The notes below the pieces were generated by a model. That model had not been told where the DNA came from and ran no database searches. It saw nothing but the letters and a program-made list of their open reading frames with translations. Made by a program: the position numbers and the translations under genes. From Bradyrhizobium sp. ORS 285 (lineage in GTDB: Bacteria > Pseudomonadota > Alphaproteobacteria > Rhizobiales > Xanthobacteraceae), in the NCBI RefSeq assembly GCF_900176205.1, contig NZ_LT859959.1, forward strand, positions 5,291,001 through 5,355,000: 64,000 nt of DNA, read 5' to 3'. Below are positions 35,666-44,191 of this stretch, piece by piece (within the stretch, counting starts at the first letter, position 1; each line of letters opens with the position of its first letter).

Positions 35666-36264
35666 AGCGCCGCCCTCACCTCTTCTGCGTTGGCCATGGG
35701 GAAGAACGCACCTGACGACTCCACCCCGAACATGACCTCGCCATCGATCACCCGCTCCTCACCCATGTCAACAAGCTCATAGTAGAGCGCCCGCGTCACC
35801 TTGGCCCAGAGATCGGCGCGGACATGCAGATACGGCGTCAGGCCGCCGCTCTCGCCCGGCTCGAAGCGCAGCCGGTGCTCGGCATCGCAGGACACCCAAT
35901 CGTCGACATTGGTGCGGAAGTTGAGGCGCACGCCCTGCCCGTCACGCTCCTTCCGCATTTCTACGGCCATGAACGGGACATCATCGACGCGAATGCCGAC
36001 CTTCTCGACCGGCGTGACCAGGAAATAGCGGTCATTCTCGCGCTTCAGGATGGTCGAGAACAGCCGCACCAGCGCAGGACGGCCGATTGGCGTGCCCATG
36101 TAGTACCAGCTACCATCCCCGGCGATTCGCATATCGAGATCGCCGCAGAATGGCGGATTCCACAGATGCACCGGCGGCAGGCCTTTCCCGGATGTCCCGG
36201 CCTGCGTTGCGGCCGATGTCAGCCGATCGAGTCCGTTGTCGGTGCTCTGCCCTTGCTTCGCCAT
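35662..36264 (-). CDS. DUF1285 domain protein
   Basis: A 200-residue soluble protein matching DUF1285: PPVHLWNPPFCGDLDMRIAGDGSWYYMGTPIGRPALVRLFSTILKRENDRYFLVTPVEKVGIRVDDVPFMAVEM (about residues 30-102) is the family core. The function of the family is unknown. It heads the operon DUF1285-nudix-DUF6111-cca and is divergent from moxR. The 260-bp gap between them probably holds both promoters. Confidence 0.9.
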   Translation of the reverse strand: MAKQGQSTDNGLDRLTSAATQAGTSGKGLPPVHLWNPPFCGDLDMRIAGDGSWYYMGTPIGRPALVRLFSTILKRENDRYFLVTPVEKVGIRVDDVPFMAVEMRKERDGQGVRLNFRTNVDDWVSCDAEHRLRFEPGESGGLTPYLHVRADLWAKVTRALYYELVDMGEERVIDGEVMFGVESSGAFFPMANAEEVRAAL

Positions 36265-36528
36265 GGTTTGCCCTGAGTTTGCGTTCGCCTTGGCACGATT
36301 GGTGCAAGATTTTATCGCGCTCGTCTGTGCAAAAGTTCCAGGCGGCCGTGCACGTCATGTAAGGTCGCCATATCGTGATGCCGTCAATACCCCGGAATGC
36401 CGATAATATGGGGATAGTTTAACTCAACGAATACAGCGCCTTCGCATAGATTGGCAGCCGCGTCCTGACAAACTGGAGCAGAACGCTGGCAGACAAGTTG
36501 AAGATGCGGGGCAGAAGGAGCGACGGGA

Positions 36529-37527
36529 ATGGCTGAGAACGCCGAGAAGCTCGAGGATGCGATCGTCCGATCGGCCGAACAGGTCTCCGGTCAGATCCGC
36601 GCAGCGAAGGAGGCGATCTCCGGCGTCATCTTCGGTCAGGACCGCGTGGTGGAAAACACGCTGGTGACGATCCTGTCCGGCGGCCACGCGCTGCTGATCG
36701 GCGTGCCAGGTCTCGCCAAGACCAAGCTGGTCGAAACGCTCGGCGTCACGCTCGGTCTCGACGCCAAGCGCGTGCAGTTCACGCCCGACCTGATGCCATC
36801 GGACATTCTTGGCGCCGAGGTGCTTGACGAGAGCACGGTCGGCAAGCGCTCGTTCCGCTTCATCGCCGGCCCGGTGTTCGCACAACTCCTGATGGCCGAC
36901 GAGATCAACCGCGCCAGCCCGCGCACCCAGTCGGCGTTGCTGCAAGCCATGCAGGAGCAGCACATCACCGTTGCGGGCGCCCGGCACGATCTGCCGAAGC
37001 CCTTCCATGTACTCGCGACCCAGAACCCGCTGGAGCAGGAAGGCACCTATCCGCTCCCCGAAGCGCAGCTCGACCGTTTCCTGATGGAGATCGACGTCGA
37101 CTATCCCGATCGCGACGCCGAGCGCCGCATCCTGTTCGAGACAACCGGCGCGCAGGAAAGCGCTGCGAAGGGTGCGATGACCGCGGATGCGCTGATCGCC
37201 GCGCAGCGGCTGGTGCGCCGGCTGCCGGTCGGCGATTCCGTCGTCGAGGCGATCCTGTCGCTGGTGCGCTCGGCGCGTCCCGGCCCGGAGGCCGGTGACG
37301 CTGGCAAGCTGATCGCCTGGGGCCCGGGCCCCCGCGCCAGCCAATCCTTGATGCTCGCGGTGCGCGCCCGCGCGCTGCTCGACGGCCGTCTCGCGCCGTC
37401 GATCGACGACGTGCTCGATCTCGCCGAGCCCGTGCTGAAGCACCGCATGGCGCTGACCTTCCCGGCCCGCGCGGAGGGCCGCACCATTCCGGACGTGATC
37501 CGGCAGTTGAAGAGCCGGATCGGTTGA
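36529..37527 (+). CDS. MoxR-family AAA+ ATPase
   Basis: A 332-residue MoxR ATPase. Walker A is GGHALLIGVPGLAKTKLVET (Gly-Leu-Ala-Lys-Thr form usual for MoxR), Walker B is FAQLLMADEINRASPRTQSALLQAMQE, and sensor 1 is HVLATQNPLEQEGTYPLPEAQLDRFLM. MoxR proteins act as chaperones for complexes, often with VWA-domain partners. Its stop overlaps the start of a DUF58 gene by one base, and BatA/DUF4159 and GATase-like genes follow, all in one direction. Confidence 0.95.
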   Translation: MAENAEKLEDAIVRSAEQVSGQIRAAKEAISGVIFGQDRVVENTLVTILSGGHALLIGVPGLAKTKLVETLGVTLGLDAKRVQFTPDLMPSDILGAEVLDESTVGKRSFRFIAGPVFAQLLMADEINRASPRTQSALLQAMQEQHITVAGARHDLPKPFHVLATQNPLEQEGTYPLPEAQLDRFLMEIDVDYPDRDAERRILFETTGAQESAAKGAMTADALIAAQRLVRRLPVGDSVVEAILSLVRSARPGPEAGDAGKLIAWGPGPRASQSLMLAVRARALLDGRLAPSIDDVLDLAEPVLKHRMALTFPARAEGRTIPDVIRQLKSRIG

Positions 37528-38450
37528 TGGCGACAGCACCGGGGCACGCCGACAAGGAGATACTCGCGATCCGGCGTGCCGATGGCGAAAGCCGGACGCT
37601 GGCATCCTCGCTGCCGCGCCTCGTGCTGGAAGCCCGACAGATTGCCGCCAACGTCATCCATGGCCTGCATGGACGGCGGCGCGCCGGCTCCGGCGAAAGC
37701 TTCTGGCAATATCGCCGCTTCGTCTCCGGTGAGCCCTCGCAACGCGTCGACTGGCGCCGCTCCGCGCGCGATGACCATTTGTATGTCCGCGAGCAGGAGT
37801 GGGAAGCCGCGCACACGGTGTGGATCTGGCCCGACCGCTCGCCCTCGATGGCGTTCGCCTCCAAGGGCGCGCGCGACAGCAAGCTGGAGCGCGCGTTAAT
37901 CGTGACCTTTGCGCTGGCCGAGCTCTTGGTCGCCGGTGGCGAGCGCGTCGGCATTCCCGGCCTGCTCAATCCGACCGCGAGCCGCAACGTGATCGATCGC
38001 ATCGCGCAGGCGATGTTGCATGACGAAGCTGCACGGCCGAGCCTGCCGCCATCCTTCGTGCCGTCGGCGCTCGCCGAGATCGTCGTGCTGTCGGATTTCT
38101 GGTCGCCGATCCCGGAGATCAGCACCATGCTCGCCGGCCTCTCTGCCTCAGGTGCACATGGCACGATGGTGCAGGTGGTCGATCCCGCGGAGGAGACCTT
38201 CCCCTATTCCGGGCGCGTCGAATTCGTCGAGCCCGAGGGCGGCGAGGTGATCACCGCCGGGCGCGCCGAGAGCTGGGCGCAGGACTACGTGGCGCGCGTC
38301 GCGCTGCATCGTGACCAGATCCGCGCCGAGACCGGCAAGCTCGGCTGGCTGTTCACGACGCACACCACCAGCCGTTCGGCGGCTGAGTTGCTGCTGTTTC
38401 TCCATGCCGGCATGACGACGAGCAAGGTTGGCGGAGGGCTGCGCGCATGA
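37527..38450 (+). CDS. DUF58 (VWA-like) protein
   Basis: A 307-residue soluble protein of the DUF58 family, which has a degenerate von Willebrand A fold. The signature is RRFVSGEPSQRVDWRRSARDDHLYVREQEWE (about residues 65-95), followed by VWIWPDRSPSM, where DRSPSM corresponds to the metal site (DxSxS). DUF58 proteins are standard partners of MoxR ATPases. Start and stop codons overlap those of its neighbours by one and four bases. Confidence 0.93.
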   Translation: MATAPGHADKEILAIRRADGESRTLASSLPRLVLEARQIAANVIHGLHGRRRAGSGESFWQYRRFVSGEPSQRVDWRRSARDDHLYVREQEWEAAHTVWIWPDRSPSMAFASKGARDSKLERALIVTFALAELLVAGGERVGIPGLLNPTASRNVIDRIAQAMLHDEAARPSLPPSFVPSALAEIVVLSDFWSPIPEISTMLAGLSASGAHGTMVQVVDPAEETFPYSGRVEFVEPEGGEVITAGRAESWAQDYVARVALHRDQIRAETGKLGWLFTTHTTSRSAAELLLFLHAGMTTSKVGGGLRA

Positions 38451-41269
38451 TGGGTCTGCCGCTGTCGTTCGCCGAGCCGCTGCTGCTGACCGGACTGATC
38501 AGCCTGCCGGTGTTGTGGTGGCTGTTGCGGGTGATGCCGCCGCGGCCGCGGCGCATCGAGTTCCCGCCGACGCGGCTGTTGTTCGACATCACGCCGAAGG
38601 AAGAGACGCCGTCGCGTTCGCCGTGGTGGCTCACGTTGCTGCGCCTGATCGCGGCAGCGCTGGTGATCTTCGCGGCAGCCGGCCCGATCTGGAACCCGCG
38701 CACCGAGGCAGTCGGCAGCAAGGCGCCCTTGGTGCTGCTGCTCGACGACAGCTGGAGCGCGGCCGCGAGCTGGGACACCCGGATCAAGGCCGCGGACGAG
38801 ATCATCGCCAATGCCGATGCTGACCGCCGTGGCGTCGCGCTGCTGCCGCTGTCGGAGCCCGCGCGCGATCTCACGCTGATGCCGGCCGGTGCGGCCCGCG
38901 TCGCGCTGCGCCAGATCGCGCCGAAGCCCTACACCACCGAGCGCGCCGATGCGCTGCCGCAGCTCGACCGCTTCCTCAAGGCCACCGGCGATGCCGAGAT
39001 CCTGTGGTTCTCCGACGGCGTCGATCCCGGCCGCGGCAGCGAGTTCGTCACAGGTCTGGCCAAGACCATCGGCGATCGCAGCCTGACGGTGTTCGAAGGC
39101 GGCACGACCTCGACGCTGGCGCTGGCCGGCGCCGAGAACGCCGCCGCCAAGATGACGGTGAAGGTGCTGCGCGCCGACCTCTCCGTCCCCGGCGGCATTG
39201 TGCGCGCGCTCGATGCCAAGGGCTCGCCGCTCGGCGAGGCGCCGTTCAGCTTCACGGGCAATGCGCATGATGCCGAAGCGAGCTTCGATCTGCCGGTCGA
39301 GCTGCGCAACGACATCACGCGGTTGGAGATCGCGGGCGAGCGTTCGGCCGGGGCCGTGCAACTGCTCGACAAGCGCTGGCGCCGCCGCGCCGTCGGCATC
39401 GTCACGGGAGCGACCAGCGACACTGCACAGCCGCTGCTCGCGCCGACGTTCTATCTGACACGCGCGCTGTCGCCGTTTGCCGATCTCAGGCTCGGGGATC
39501 GCGGCGCGCCGCAGCAGGTCATCACGCAGTTCCTCGATCAGAAGGTGCCGATGATCGTGATGGCCGATGTCGGCACCTTGTCGCCGGAGCTGCGTGACCG
39601 TCTCAACGGCTGGATCGAGAATGGCGGCGTGCTGGTGCGCTTCGCCGGCCCGCGGCTGGCGCAGGGCGATGACGACCTCGTGCCCGTAAAACTGCGCCGC
39701 GGCGGCCGCACGCTGGGCGGCAGTCTCACCTGGGAGAAGCCGCAGCATCTCGCCGCCTTCGCCGCCGATGGCCCGTTCGCCGGCATCACCGTGCCGAAGG
39801 ACGTCACCGTCAACCGCCAGGTCCTGGCCGAGCCCGATGCCGTGCTGGCGACCAAGAGCTGGGCCTCGCTCGAGGACGGCACGCCGCTGGTGACCGGCGA
39901 GCATCGCGGCAAGGGCCTTATCGCGCTATTCCATGTCAGCGCCGACATGCGCTGGTCGGATCTGCCGATGTCGGGCGCGATGGTCGAGATGCTCCGCCGC
40001 ATCGTCGACATGTCCGGCTACACCTCGACGCCGGGGCCGGGTCCCGCCGGCGAGACCGCCAAGGCGACCTTGGCGCCGCTGCATATTCTCGACGGCTTCG
40101 GCGCCTTCGGACCGCCGCCTTCGACCGCCAAGCCGCTGCCGGCCGATTTCAACGACAGGGCCTCCCTGGATCATCCACCCGGCTTCTATGGCCCTGCCGA
40201 CGGACCCACCGCCGTGAACACGCTCAGCCCCGCCGATCGCATCCTGCAGCTCGACACCTCGGCGCTGCGCGCCAAGCGCGCCAGCTACACCACCGCCGAG
40301 CCGCGCGATCTCCGCGGCATCCTGCTGTCGACCGCGCTGCTGCTGTTCCTGATCGATGCCGTCATCGTGGCGCTGCTCGGCGGCGCGCTGGCGTCGCTGA
40401 TCCGGCGCCGCCGTCCGGCTACGGCGGTCATCGCTTTCGCGATGCTCGCAACGGCAGCCGTGCTGGCGATCGCGATGCCGACCAGCGCGCGCGCCGATGC
40501 GGCGAGCGATGACTTCGCGATGCGTGCGGTGTCGCAAACGCGGCTCGCTTACGTCGTCACCGGCAACGCCGACGTCGATTCCATCGTCAAGGCCGGCCTG
40601 ACCGGGCTGACCTTGTTCCTGGCGCAGCGCACCGCGCTCGAAGCCGGCGATCCCGTCGGCGTCGATCCCGCGCATGACGAGCTCGCGTTCTTCCCGCTGA
40701 TCTACTGGCCGATCGTGCCCGGCGCGCCGAAGCCGCCGCAGGACGCGATCAACAAGATCGACGCCTACATGAAGCAGGGCGGCACGGTGATCTTCGACAC
40801 CCGCGATGCGGTCGAGGCGCCTCCGGGCGAGAACGGCGCGCAGCAGACGCCGGGCATGCAGTCGCTGCGCGAGATCTTGTCCTCGCTCGACGTTCCGGAG
40901 CTGGAGCCGGTGCCGCGCGAGCACGTGCTGACCAAGACGTTCTATCTGCTGCGCGACTTCCCCGGCCGCTTCACCGCGGGCCAGACCTGGGTCGAGGCGC
41001 TGCCGAAGGACGAGGACGAAGACAGCGCCTCCCGGCCCGCGCGCGGCGGCGACGGCGTGTCGCCGATCATCATCACCTCGAACGACCTCGCCGGCGCCTG
41101 GGCGATCCGTCCCGACGGACAGGCGATGCTGCCGATGGTGCCGGGCGAGCCGCGCCAGCGCGAATTCGCCTTCCGCGCCGGCGTGAACATCGTGATGTAC
41201 ACGCTGACCGGCAACTACAAAGCCGACCAGGTGCATGCGCCGGCCCTGATCGAACGGCTCGGGCAGTGA
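38447..41269 (+). CDS. BatA-like / DUF4159 membrane protein
   Basis: A 940-residue protein. An N-terminal BatA-type module (residues 1-90: two membrane helices around PPRPRRIEFPPTRLLFDI) is followed by a large region with a VWA-like start (LVLLLDDSWSA). Near residues 620-685 are two more membrane segments. The C-terminal part (about 690-940) is DUF4159: LAYVVTGNADVDSIVKAGLTGLT, DELAFFPLIYWPI, GGTVIFDTRD. It should be an inner-membrane platform for the MoxR/DUF58 system; the target is unknown. It overlaps the DUF58 gene by four bases. Confidence 0.9.
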   Translation: MMGLPLSFAEPLLLTGLISLPVLWWLLRVMPPRPRRIEFPPTRLLFDITPKEETPSRSPWWLTLLRLIAAALVIFAAAGPIWNPRTEAVGSKAPLVLLLDDSWSAAASWDTRIKAADEIIANADADRRGVALLPLSEPARDLTLMPAGAARVALRQIAPKPYTTERADALPQLDRFLKATGDAEILWFSDGVDPGRGSEFVTGLAKTIGDRSLTVFEGGTTSTLALAGAENAAAKMTVKVLRADLSVPGGIVRALDAKGSPLGEAPFSFTGNAHDAEASFDLPVELRNDITRLEIAGERSAGAVQLLDKRWRRRAVGIVTGATSDTAQPLLAPTFYLTRALSPFADLRLGDRGAPQQVITQFLDQKVPMIVMADVGTLSPELRDRLNGWIENGGVLVRFAGPRLAQGDDDLVPVKLRRGGRTLGGSLTWEKPQHLAAFAADGPFAGITVPKDVTVNRQVLAEPDAVLATKSWASLEDGTPLVTGEHRGKGLIALFHVSADMRWSDLPMSGAMVEMLRRIVDMSGYTSTPGPGPAGETAKATLAPLHILDGFGAFGPPPSTAKPLPADFNDRASLDHPPGFYGPADGPTAVNTLSPADRILQLDTSALRAKRASYTTAEPRDLRGILLSTALLLFLIDAVIVALLGGALASLIRRRRPATAVIAFAMLATAAVLAIAMPTSARADAASDDFAMRAVSQTRLAYVVTGNADVDSIVKAGLTGLTLFLAQRTALEAGDPVGVDPAHDELAFFPLIYWPIVPGAPKPPQDAINKIDAYMKQGGTVIFDTRDAVEAPPGENGAQQTPGMQSLREILSSLDVPELEPVPREHVLTKTFYLLRDFPGRFTAGQTWVEALPKDEDEDSASRPARGGDGVSPIIITSNDLAGAWAIRPDGQAMLPMVPGEPRQREFAFRAGVNIVMYTLTGNYKADQVHAPALIERLGQ

Positions 41270-41304
41270 TGATGCGAGTTGTTGGTCCCGGTCTAACAAC
41301 AAAG

Positions 41305-41394
41305 GTCGTCATGCCCGGCCTTGAGCCGGGCATCCACGTCTCACCTTGTACGCAGAACGACATGGATGGCCGGGACAAGCCCGGCCATGACGAC
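41305..41394. repeat. Palindromic repeat (GTCATGCCCGG type)
   Basis: GTCGTCATGCCCGGCC and GGCCGGGACAAGCCCGGCCATGACGAC form nested inverted repeats with GAGCCGGGCATCCA in between. A shorter related palindrome is at 53781-53814. It sits between two genes of an otherwise compact cluster. Confidence 0.8.
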
Positions 41395-41411
41395 ATGCTG
41401 GGATATGCCTC

Positions 41412-43475
41412 ATGAACTACGGCATCGCGTTTACGCCTCTGGTCCCGACGATCGTGCTGTGGCTCGCGATCGGTGCCATCGTGATCATCGCCGCGCTGCT
41501 GCTGATCAGCCGCTCGCGCTCCGCCTGGATCCGCGTCGCCGCGCTGGCCCTGATCGCGCTCGCGCTGGCCAATCCGCAGTTCACGCGCGAAGACCGCGAG
41601 CCCCTCACCTCCGTCGCCGCCGTCGTCGTCGACAAGAGCCCGAGCCAGAACTTTGGCGACCGCACCAAGCAGACCCAGGCGGCCCAGGAAGCGCTGGTCG
41701 ACAGCCTGAAGAAGATCAAGGGCCTCGAAGTGCGCGTGGTCGAGGCCGGCCAGGCGGACGGCGAGACCGACGGTACGCATCTGTTCGGCGCGCTGACCTC
41801 GGCGTTGTCGGACGTGCCGGTCGACCGCGTCGCCGGAGCGTTCCTGATCACCGACGGCCGCGTGCACGACATCCCCGGCAACATGGCCGCGCTGGGCTTC
41901 CAGGCGCCGCTGCAAGCGCTGATCACCGGGCAGAAGGCCGAGCGCGACCGCCGCGTCGCGATCACCGCAGCTCCTCGCTTCGGCATTGTCGGCCAGCCGC
42001 AGACTGTCAGCTTCCGTCTCGACGACCAGGGAGTCACCGGCGCCAGCGCCAAGGTCGTGATCCGCCGCGACGGCGAGGTCATCAGCGAACGCACCATGGC
42101 CAGCGGACAGACGTCGAAGATCGACGTCGACGTCAAGCATGAAGGCCAGAACATCGTCGAGATCGAGGCCTCCCCGCTCGACAACGAGCTGACCCTGGTC
42201 AACAACCGCGCCGTGGTGTCGATCGACGGCGTGCGCGACAAGCTGCGCGTGCTCCTGGTGTCGGGCGAGCCGCATTCCGGCGAGCGTACCTGGCGCAACC
42301 TCTTGAAGTCGGACGCCAGCATCGACCTCGTGCACTTCACCATTCTGCGGCCGCCGGAGAAGCAGGACGGCACGCCGATCAATGAGCTGTCGCTGATCGC
42401 GTTTCCGACCCGCGAGCTGTTCCAGCAGAAGATCAACGAATTCCAGCTGATCATCTTCGATCGCTACGCCCGCCAGGGCGTGCTGCCGATCGCCTATTTC
42501 GACAACATCGCGCGCTATGTCCGCAATGGCGGCGCTGTGCTGGTCTCGGCCGGCCCGGACTACGCGTCGAACACCAGCATCTGGCGCACGCCGCTCGACT
42601 CCGTGCTCCCGGCCGAGCCAGTCGGCGTCACCGAGAAGCCGTTCTATGCGCATCTCTCCGACGCGGGCAAACGCCATCCGGTGACGCGCGGGCTGGAAGG
42701 CTCGGCGTCGGAGCCGCCGCGCTGGAGTCGCTTCTTCCGCACTGTCGAGACGCGCAACGCCGTCAGCCCGCCGGTCATGACCGGCGCGGACGGCAAGCCG
42801 CTGCTGCTCTTGTCGCGCTTCGGCGCCGGCCGCGTCGCGCTGCTGCTGTCCGATCACATCTGGCTGTGGGCGCGCGGCTATGAAGGCGGCGGCCCGCATC
42901 TCGATCTGCTCAGGCGCATGTCGCACTGGCTGATGCAGCAGCCTGATCTCGACGAGGAAGCTTTGCGGCTGCAGATGCAGGGCAAGGATCTCGTCGTGGT
43001 CCGGCAGACCATGGGCGACACCGTGCCGCCGGTGACGGTGACCTCGCCGTCGGGCCAGACGCGCGAACTCACTCTTGCGCAGGGCGATCCCGGCGAGTGG
43101 CGCGCGACCTTGCCGGCCAACGAGCTCGGCCTCTGGCAGGCCACCGACGGCACCTTGAAGGCGCTGATCAATGTCGGCCCGACCAATCCGAAGGAGTTCT
43201 CCGAGGTCACCTCGACCACGGAGACCCTGAAGCCGCTGGCGCAGGCGACCGGCGGCGATGCCCGCCGCATTGCCGACGGCTCCAGCCTCGACATGCCGCG
43301 CATCGTGCCTGTGAGGTCGTCGACCTTGTTCAGCGGCGACGGCTGGATGGGCGTGCGGATGCGCGACGCCAGCGTCGTCAAGGGCGTCGGCGTATTGCCG
43401 ATGTTTGCCGGCGTGATCGGCCTGCTGCTGCTACTCGGCGCGCTCGCTGCGACCTGGGTTCGCGAGGGACGCTGA
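41412..43475 (+). CDS. GATase-like membrane protein of the MoxR cluster
   Basis: A 687-residue membrane protein, the fourth member of the MoxR-DUF58-BatA/DUF4159 cluster. Two N-terminal helices (about 9-50) and one C-terminal helix (about 660-682) bracket the soluble part. An N-terminal VWA-like segment starts AAVVVDKSPSQNFGDR (DxSxS-like). A middle segment resembles the class I glutamine-amidotransferase-like fold (LRVLLVSGEPHSGERTWRNLL, FQLIIFDRYARQGVLPIAYFDNIARYVRNGGAVLVSAGPDY), but I see no catalytic Cys. It is probably structural or sensory. Confidence 0.85.
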   Translation: MNYGIAFTPLVPTIVLWLAIGAIVIIAALLLISRSRSAWIRVAALALIALALANPQFTREDREPLTSVAAVVVDKSPSQNFGDRTKQTQAAQEALVDSLKKIKGLEVRVVEAGQADGETDGTHLFGALTSALSDVPVDRVAGAFLITDGRVHDIPGNMAALGFQAPLQALITGQKAERDRRVAITAAPRFGIVGQPQTVSFRLDDQGVTGASAKVVIRRDGEVISERTMASGQTSKIDVDVKHEGQNIVEIEASPLDNELTLVNNRAVVSIDGVRDKLRVLLVSGEPHSGERTWRNLLKSDASIDLVHFTILRPPEKQDGTPINELSLIAFPTRELFQQKINEFQLIIFDRYARQGVLPIAYFDNIARYVRNGGAVLVSAGPDYASNTSIWRTPLDSVLPAEPVGVTEKPFYAHLSDAGKRHPVTRGLEGSASEPPRWSRFFRTVETRNAVSPPVMTGADGKPLLLLSRFGAGRVALLLSDHIWLWARGYEGGGPHLDLLRRMSHWLMQQPDLDEEALRLQMQGKDLVVVRQTMGDTVPPVTVTSPSGQTRELTLAQGDPGEWRATLPANELGLWQATDGTLKALINVGPTNPKEFSEVTSTTETLKPLAQATGGDARRIADGSSLDMPRIVPVRSSTLFSGDGWMGVRMRDASVVKGVGVLPMFAGVIGLLLLLGALAATWVREGR

Positions 43476-43484
43476 GCCCGAGGC

Positions 43485-43506
43485 GCCCGCACCTGTTGGT
43501 GCGGGC
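43485..43506 (+). terminator. Hairpin after the MoxR cluster
   Basis: Perfect 9-bp arms GCCCGCACC and GGTGCGGGC enclose TGTT, ten bases after the stop codon of the GATase-like gene. No T run follows, so it may pause or protect the mRNA rather than terminate it alone. Confidence 0.55.
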
Positions 43507-43589
43507 AGCGTGGCGCGAAGAGCACAATGGCTCCGATTCTGCGCAAGCGTATCAGCGGCTCGATTGACGCCGCACCACCCCGCCTGCGA

Positions 43590-43604
43590 TGTTACAATGT
43601 AACA
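43590..43604. promoter_or_regulatory. Zur-like operator upstream of the TonB receptor locus
   Basis: TGTTACAATGTAACA is a perfect palindrome with arms TGTTAC and GTAACA. It follows the same 5-3-5 plan as the general Zur pattern (GTTATAnTATAAC), with one symmetrical change. It lies 71 bp upstream of the DUF2946 ATG, a suitable promoter position. Zinc-dependent repression is an inference. Confidence 0.6.
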
Positions 43605-43675
43605 ACGGCTGAGCTGCTCAGCTGAACGGGGTGGCCGATCGACATGAGCCAGATCGACATGAGCCAGAGCTGGCC

Positions 43676-44047
43676 ATGAGCTGGTTTCGCGCGAACATCA
43701 AGCATGGCTCGCGGCTGGCGCTGTTCGCGCTGCTGCTGCAGTTCGCGCTCGCCTTCGGCCATGTGCATTGGCTTGCCGGACAGATTGCTGACAGCGGCCG
43801 GGTTACGACCGCCCAGGCCCACAGCGGCTCCGCACCGGCAAGCCGGGACCCCGACCAGCAACCATCCGCCGAGGGCTGCGCGATCTGCGCCGTCATGGCG
43901 ATGGCGCAGTCGATCCTGCTGTCGCCGGCCCCCGTTCTCACCCTTCCCGAATCAGTCGCCTTCCGTCTTCCCGACACGATCACGGTCGCTCTCGCGGCTG
44001 TCGTCATCGACGCCGCCTTCCAGCCACGCGCTCCTCCCCTCGCCTGA
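43676..44047 (+). CDS. DUF2946 family protein
   Basis: A 123-residue protein with an N-terminal hydrophobic segment (LALFALLLQFALAFGHVHWL) that can act as signal or anchor. It carries the DUF2946 hallmark CAICAVMAMAQSILLSPAP, in which the CxxC and nearby His residues may bind metal. Such genes often lie beside metal-related TonB receptors, as here. The ATG at 43676 is preferred over upstream in-frame codons because it begins just before the hydrophobic segment. A Zur-like palindrome is upstream. Confidence 0.8.
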   Translation: MSWFRANIKHGSRLALFALLLQFALAFGHVHWLAGQIADSGRVTTAQAHSGSAPASRDPDQQPSAEGCAICAVMAMAQSILLSPAPVLTLPESVAFRLPDTITVALAAVVIDAAFQPRAPPLA

Positions 44048-44191
44048 TCCGAGCCGCTCAAGACGCTGCAATGGATGCGCTCATACGCGTCTCGCAGCGT
44101 GCAGGAATGGACCCCGTCGCACGGCGACGGCAGGCGCATCCCACCAGCAACAGACCACGTGGGACGCCTGATCTGGATCAGGAATGTAAGA

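Noticed and set aside
38285..39904. A 539-codon open frame on the minus strand
   Set aside because: Antisense to the DUF58 and BatA/DUF4159 genes; low-complexity, with no domain.
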